Of a DNA stretch of 64,000 nucleotides, positions 60,508 through 64,000 are shown piece after piece. Position 1 is the first letter of the stretch; each line of letters opens with the position of its first letter. Source of the stretch: Desulfobacterales bacterium. Lineage in GTDB: Bacteria > Desulfobacterota > Desulfobacteria > Desulfobacterales > JALSRD01. The position numbers and the translations under genes were made by a program. Location of the stretch: contig JALSRD010000078.1 in the NCBI GenBank assembly GCA_026984935.1, positions 62,001-126,000 on the forward strand. Direction: 5' to 3'. A model generated the notes under the pieces. That model searched no databases. It was not told the DNA's origin and was given only the letters and a program-made list of their open reading frames with translations.

Positions 60508-62268
60508 ATGCCTGTTAAACGAATCAAATGGATGCTCGTGCCATGCCTGCTGCTGGCCCTGGCGGGCTGCGCGGTCCATGCACCAGCTTCATCAAACCCC
60601 GGAGCGTCGCCGCAACCCGGGTCGCAGACGGTTTCAGCGGCACAGGTGGCGCAGCCCGAGGCACTGTCGCCGGACGCGGCGCGCTACTATTATTTCATTC
60701 GGGCGCAGATGTACCGCCGGCAGGGCAAAATCGACCGCGCCATCTCCTATCTGCACAAGGCGCTGGCGGCGGACCCGCGGTCGGCCTATATACGGCAGGA
60801 GCTGGCGCGTATGCTCCTGCGGCAGCGGGAAACGGACCAGGCCCTGACGCTGACCCGTGAACTTCTTGACAAGAACCCCGAAAACATCGCAGCCCTGATC
60901 ACCTACGCCGAGATCCAGGAGGTGCGCAAGAACCTTGACGAAGCCCGCAAAACCTATGAGAAGGTGATCGCGGCGGACCCGCAGCGCAAAAACATCTACA
61001 TCCATCTGGGCAGCCTTTACCGCCAGGCCGGTGACAACCAGCGGGCCCTGCGGGTGTACCGCAAGCTGGTTAAAAATTTCCCCGATTCGTATGTGGGCTA
61101 CTTTTTCATCGGCAAGATTTACAAAGAGATGGGCAAAGACCAGCTGGCACTGAAATCTTTTCAAAAAACACTGGAACTGGAGCCGGATCTCGAGGAACCG
61201 CGTTTTGAAATCATAGCGATCTACCGCAAGGCTGCACGCACCAAGGATGTGCTGTCCCAGTACAGGGAAATATTAAAACGCAATCCGGACAACATCCGGG
61301 CTGCCATGGGATTGGGGCTTTTCAATACAAAAATCGGCCACCGTGAACAGGCCGCGCGGATCTTTGGGGATCTGGGCAAGCGCAGCCAGTCGGATGTCAA
61401 TGTCGTTGCCAGACTGGTGCGCCTCTACGTGGATACCAAGGACTACGCTTCCGCCATGACGATTTTAAGGGGTATGCTGGCCGCCGCACCCCAGAGCGAC
61501 CAGCTGCACTATGTGGCCGGTGTCGTGTGCGAGGCGCAGGAAAAGACGGCGGCAGCCCTCTCCCATTTCGGTCAGATCCAGGCGGATTCCCGCTTTTTTC
61601 AGGCGGCCGTGCAGCACCGGATATACCTCTACCAGCGTCAGCAGCGCAGTGCCGAGGCGCTGAAAGTGGTTCGGGATGCCATTTCCCGGCAACCTGAGAA
61701 CGCTGTCTTTTATCTTTACCTGGGCAGTATCTACGAGCAGGCGAAAGAATTCAAAAAGGCCGAGACGGCCTTGAAACAGGGTCTTGCAAAAGATCCTGAA
61801 AATGCACGGCTCTATTTCCGCCTGGGGGTTGTCTATGACAAGTGGGGCCGCCGGCAGGATTCCATCGCGGCCATCAGGACCGCCGTGCGCCTGGACCCCA
61901 AGAATGCCAGTGCACTCAACTACCTGGGTTATACCTATGCCGATATGGGCATTCATCTGGACGAGGCGGAACGTCTGATACGGCAGGCCCTCCGGTACAA
62001 ACCCAAAGACGGCTATATAACCGACAGCCTGGGGTGGGTTTTCTACAAAAAGGGAAACTACCACGAGGCCCTGAAATATCTCCGGAGCGCGGCCGGCCTG
62101 GTATCGGACGACCCGACCATCCTGGAGCATCTCGGCGATGTCTACAGGAAGCTGAATGATCGTGACAAGGCGCTTAAATACTACCAGCGGTCGCTTCTCA
62201 AAAGAAAAAAGGATAAAGACAAGATCGAGAAAAAAATCAGAGAACTGCGTGAAAAACCAGCGTCATAG
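60508..62268 (+). CDS. TPR-repeat lipoprotein
   Basis: A 586-residue lipoprotein: signal MLVPCLLLALAGC with lipobox, a short linker and then about 14 tetratricopeptide repeats over the whole length (e.g. AISYLHKALAADPRSAYI, ALKSFQKTLELEPDLEEP, ALKYLRSAAGLVSDDPTI). TPR arrays mediate protein binding; such envelope TPR lipoproteins often act in polysaccharide or outer-membrane assembly. GGAG precedes the ATG at 60508. The last 20 bases overlap the LolB-like gene. Confidence 0.9.
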   Translation: MPVKRIKWMLVPCLLLALAGCAVHAPASSNPGASPQPGSQTVSAAQVAQPEALSPDAARYYYFIRAQMYRRQGKIDRAISYLHKALAADPRSAYIRQELARMLLRQRETDQALTLTRELLDKNPENIAALITYAEIQEVRKNLDEARKTYEKVIAADPQRKNIYIHLGSLYRQAGDNQRALRVYRKLVKNFPDSYVGYFFIGKIYKEMGKDQLALKSFQKTLELEPDLEEPRFEIIAIYRKAARTKDVLSQYREILKRNPDNIRAAMGLGLFNTKIGHREQAARIFGDLGKRSQSDVNVVARLVRLYVDTKDYASAMTILRGMLAAAPQSDQLHYVAGVVCEAQEKTAAALSHFGQIQADSRFFQAAVQHRIYLYQRQQRSAEALKVVRDAISRQPENAVFYLYLGSIYEQAKEFKKAETALKQGLAKDPENARLYFRLGVVYDKWGRRQDSIAAIRTAVRLDPKNASALNYLGYTYADMGIHLDEAERLIRQALRYKPKDGYITDSLGWVFYKKGNYHEALKYLRSAAGLVSDDPTILEHLGDVYRKLNDRDKALKYYQRSLLKRKKDKDKIEKKIRELREKPAS

Positions 62269-63028
62269 GCCGGCTTGCGGCGTTCTGGCGCTGATGGCGG
62301 GCATCCTCTTTTGCCTGCCGTCCTGCAGCCAGTTGGCTGTGCGGCCCACTGGGATTGCAGGGCAGGCGGCCGGTGACTGGCTGGCGGTGATTCGTTCCCG
62401 CGGCAGCGGGCTGAAGACTTCCAAGGGGATCGGCCGGTTTTCCTTCCGCGACGCCCGCCGACGCCAGAGTGCACGTTTTGCCTGGGCGGCCCAGTACCCG
62501 TCGAAAATCCGTCTGCAGGTGTTTACCGTCACCGGACAGCCGCAGTTGATACTGGCGGCCGACGGTGCGTACGTACAGGTTTTTTCCGTACCGGAGAACC
62601 GGGTTTACCGGAAGTCCGCCGGCGACCCGCTGCTGCAGAAAATCATCGATCTTCCCGTGAGCCTTGAAGACGTTATCCAACTGCTCTTAGGGCGCATTCC
62701 GCTGCGGCCATATTTGCGCGCCGATGTACGTCCCGCTGCCGCGGGAAAGGGATGGGTCATACGGCTGAAAAAATCCTGGGGCAGCATCGGCGAAGAGATT
62801 TATCTGGATGCGCAGCGCCGGGTGCAGCGGCTGCAGTTTTTCAGTTTGAGCGGGAAACCGGCCTACGGGGTGCGGCTGGCCGAAAGCCGCCGGATCGGAG
62901 GATTCGACACCCCCAGACGTCTTGTCCTGACGGGGCCGGGCCCAAAATACATACAGCTGGTGGTGGAAAGGTTCTGGGTCAACCCGGAGATACCGCCGGC
63001 TGTTTTCCGCCTCAAAGTGCCCGCGTGA
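62249..63028 (+). CDS. LolB-like lipoprotein (DUF4292-like)
   Basis: A 259-residue lipoprotein. From the GTG start the basic residues VKNQRHRPACG lead into a hydrophobic core (VLALMAGILFCLPSC) with lipobox. The body is beta-rich: GIGRFSFRDARRRQSARFAW, PSKIRLQVFTVTGQPQLILA, DGAYVQVFSVPENRVYRKS, as in LolB/DUF4292 outer-membrane lipoprotein carriers. It may accept lipoproteins at the outer membrane, which would match the adjacent TPR lipoprotein. Its start lies within the end of that gene. Confidence 0.82.
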   Translation: MKNQRHRPACGVLALMAGILFCLPSCSQLAVRPTGIAGQAAGDWLAVIRSRGSGLKTSKGIGRFSFRDARRRQSARFAWAAQYPSKIRLQVFTVTGQPQLILAADGAYVQVFSVPENRVYRKSAGDPLLQKIIDLPVSLEDVIQLLLGRIPLRPYLRADVRPAAAGKGWVIRLKKSWGSIGEEIYLDAQRRVQRLQFFSLSGKPAYGVRLAESRRIGGFDTPRRLVLTGPGPKYIQLVVERFWVNPEIPPAVFRLKVPA

Positions 63029-63038
63029 TGCAACGCCT

Positions 63039-63530
63039 ATGCAATCGCAAACTGTGGAACAGGCACCTGCCGGGATACGGTTTACGGCCGAGGCCACCCT
63101 TGGGAGGCTCGCCCGCTGGCTGCGCATGCTGGGCTTTGACACCTGTTACGCGTCCGGGCTTTCAGCGCCGCAGTTCGCCGCCCTGGCGGACAGCGGCAGG
63201 ATACTGCTGACGCGCACACGTCGGGTTAAGGAGCGCCTGCCGGCGGAATGTTTTGTCTTTATTGCGGACGATGACCCTTTTCGTCAGATGGCCCGGGTAC
63301 GGCGGCAGCTGGGCATCCAGCGGCATCAGGCCCGTCCGTTTTCGCGCTGCGTGCGCTGCAACCGGCCGGTGCAGCCCATAGACCGGGATGCGGTTTATGC
63401 GCGGGTGCCCGATTACGTTTGGGAAACGCATACCCGTTTTTCCACCTGTCCGCAGTGCGGCAGGATTTACTGGCAGGGAAGCCACCGCCGGCGCTGCCTG
63501 GAAATTATAGAGAAACTGTTTAGCGCGTGA
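63039..63530 (+). CDS. Mut7-C RNase-domain protein with zinc ribbon
   Basis: A 163-residue protein. The Mut7-C (PIN-like) domain has the acidic residues in RWLRMLGFDTCY and RILLTRTRRVKERL, followed by a zinc-ribbon-like pair RCVRCNRP and STCPQCGRIYWQGSH. It may cleave RNA; in Mut7 it acts on small RNAs. The stop overlaps the GTG of the ATP-grasp gene (GTGA). Confidence 0.88.
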   Translation: MQSQTVEQAPAGIRFTAEATLGRLARWLRMLGFDTCYASGLSAPQFAALADSGRILLTRTRRVKERLPAECFVFIADDDPFRQMARVRRQLGIQRHQARPFSRCVRCNRPVQPIDRDAVYARVPDYVWETHTRFSTCPQCGRIYWQGSHRRRCLEIIEKLFSA

Positions 63531-64000
63531 ACAACACACCTATAGCAGTGGCGCTGGAAAAGCGGCTGCGCCGCTGTCGCAACGTGCTGACACTGGGCGT
63601 TAGGCCCAATTTCAGCGATTACGGCCCCGAAGATGTGCAGCGTATCCTTGCCGCACCCAGGATCTACTATCCGTCCGCTTTTTACGCCGGCCTGTTTGAC
63701 GCCCTGGGCAAACCCACCTTCCCCAGTTACCATAATTACAAGTGTGCCCAGGACAAGATCCGCCAGAGCACCCTGTTTGCCATGGCCGGGATCCCGCATC
63801 CGAAAACGCGGTTTTTTTACGGTAAGCGGCAAAAGGGTCGGATCGGTGAATTTTTCGATTTTCCCCTCGTGGGCAAGATCCCGCGCGGCTCCTCCATGGG
63901 GCGTGGTGTTTTTTTGCTCAAAGACAAGTCGGCGTTGGATGCCTACTGTGAAAGGACGCACGTGGCCTACATCCAGGAGTATCTTCCCATCGACCGGGAC
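63527..64000 (+). CDS. ATP-grasp protein (RimK-like), C-terminus beyond the window
   Basis: The 158 codons seen start at GTG, coupled to the Mut7-C gene. The sequence contains RIYYPSAFYAGLFDALGKPTF, then YHNYKCAQDKIRQSTLFAMAGIPHPKTRFF and FPLVGKIPRGSSMGRGVFLL, which are the ATP-grasp lid and phosphate loop of the RimK/ribosomal S6 modification type. Ligase of amino acids or similar to a carboxylate is expected. The active-site C-terminal half is missing. Confidence 0.85.
   Translation, partial: MNNTPIAVALEKRLRRCRNVLTLGVRPNFSDYGPEDVQRILAAPRIYYPSAFYAGLFDALGKPTFPSYHNYKCAQDKIRQSTLFAMAGIPHPKTRFFYGKRQKGRIGEFFDFPLVGKIPRGSSMGRGVFLLKDKSALDAYCERTHVAYIQEYLPIDRD

Overview
This window is a GC-rich bacterial chromosome segment with mostly housekeeping genes, packed on both strands. 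The gene content points to an anaerobic Desulfobacterota lineage, most likely Desulfosarcina/Desulfobacteraceae-like. The main clues are a UGA-encoded selenocysteine peroxiredoxin, an archaeal-type class III aminotransferase, two thioredoxin-reductase-like flavoproteins, a stand-alone YcaO-TPR protein, and the block dnaG-rpoD-tRNA(Met)-nif3-zinc ribbon-rnpB-HPr fusion-ispD. The taxonomic placement is inference; there is no 16S rRNA in the window.

Layout. 1-5.9 kb: cut AI-2E-type transporter, a 51-aa membrane protein, thiolase, PBP1A-type murein synthase, a His-rich small protein and RfbD. 6.2-11.1 kb: class III aminotransferase, tRNA-Arg(CCT), a RecQ-like helicase, a dispersed repeat and an archaeal-type STAND ATPase behind a promoter carrying an operator dyad. 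11.6-15.3 kb: a six-gene MerR-controlled operon (regulator with mercury-type cysteine spacing, six-Cys thioredoxin-fold protein, periplasmic HMA protein, outer-membrane barrel, NHL-repeat lipoprotein, small membrane protein) that lacks merA and merT. 15.4-22.5 kb: a peptide ABC transporter operon, an M20 peptidase and a broken upstream frame that may be a glutamine-amidotransferase remnant. 23-30 kb: rhomboid protease, TrxR-like protein, PilZ protein, an orphan Moco/Tuco-like riboswitch, metallophosphoesterase, and the selenoprotein peroxiredoxin paired with a DadA-like oxidase. 29.7-34.3 kb: GspA/GspB, a periplasmic protein, a hotdog thioesterase and a methyltransferase. 34.4-40.8 kb: AlgH, a 48-aa Cys4 protein, a dynamin-like GTPase, the YcaO-TPR protein and tRNA-Ala(CGC). 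41.2-52.2 kb: hisB-lipoprotein-hisA, dnaG, rpoD, tRNA-Met, nif3, zinc-ribbon coiled-coil protein, RNase P RNA, HPr-domain fusion, ispD. 52.6-64 kb: AhpF-like flavoprotein, PfkB kinase, a zinc-ribbon/SPFH pair around a DUF4124 gene, tRNA-Arg(TCT), an RpoH-family sigma factor, and a run of TPR lipoprotein, LolB-like lipoprotein, Mut7-C RNase-domain protein and an ATP-grasp protein cut by the window end.

How the parts work together. Redox and thiol chemistry recur: a Sec peroxiredoxin without any cysteine, two TrxR-like flavoproteins, and a metal-responsive operon with CxxC and vicinal-Cys proteins. Information processing is concentrated in the dnaG/rpoD/rnpB region, with the RpoH-family gene further on. 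Envelope functions (PBP1A, GspAB, outer-membrane barrel, several lipoproteins, SPFH protein) are scattered between them. At least three copies of one dispersed repeat family lie in intergenic gaps. The most interesting items are the MerR-NHL operon, the selenoprotein with its hairpin, the riboswitch with no gene behind it, and several protein architectures whose function cannot be read from sequence alone.
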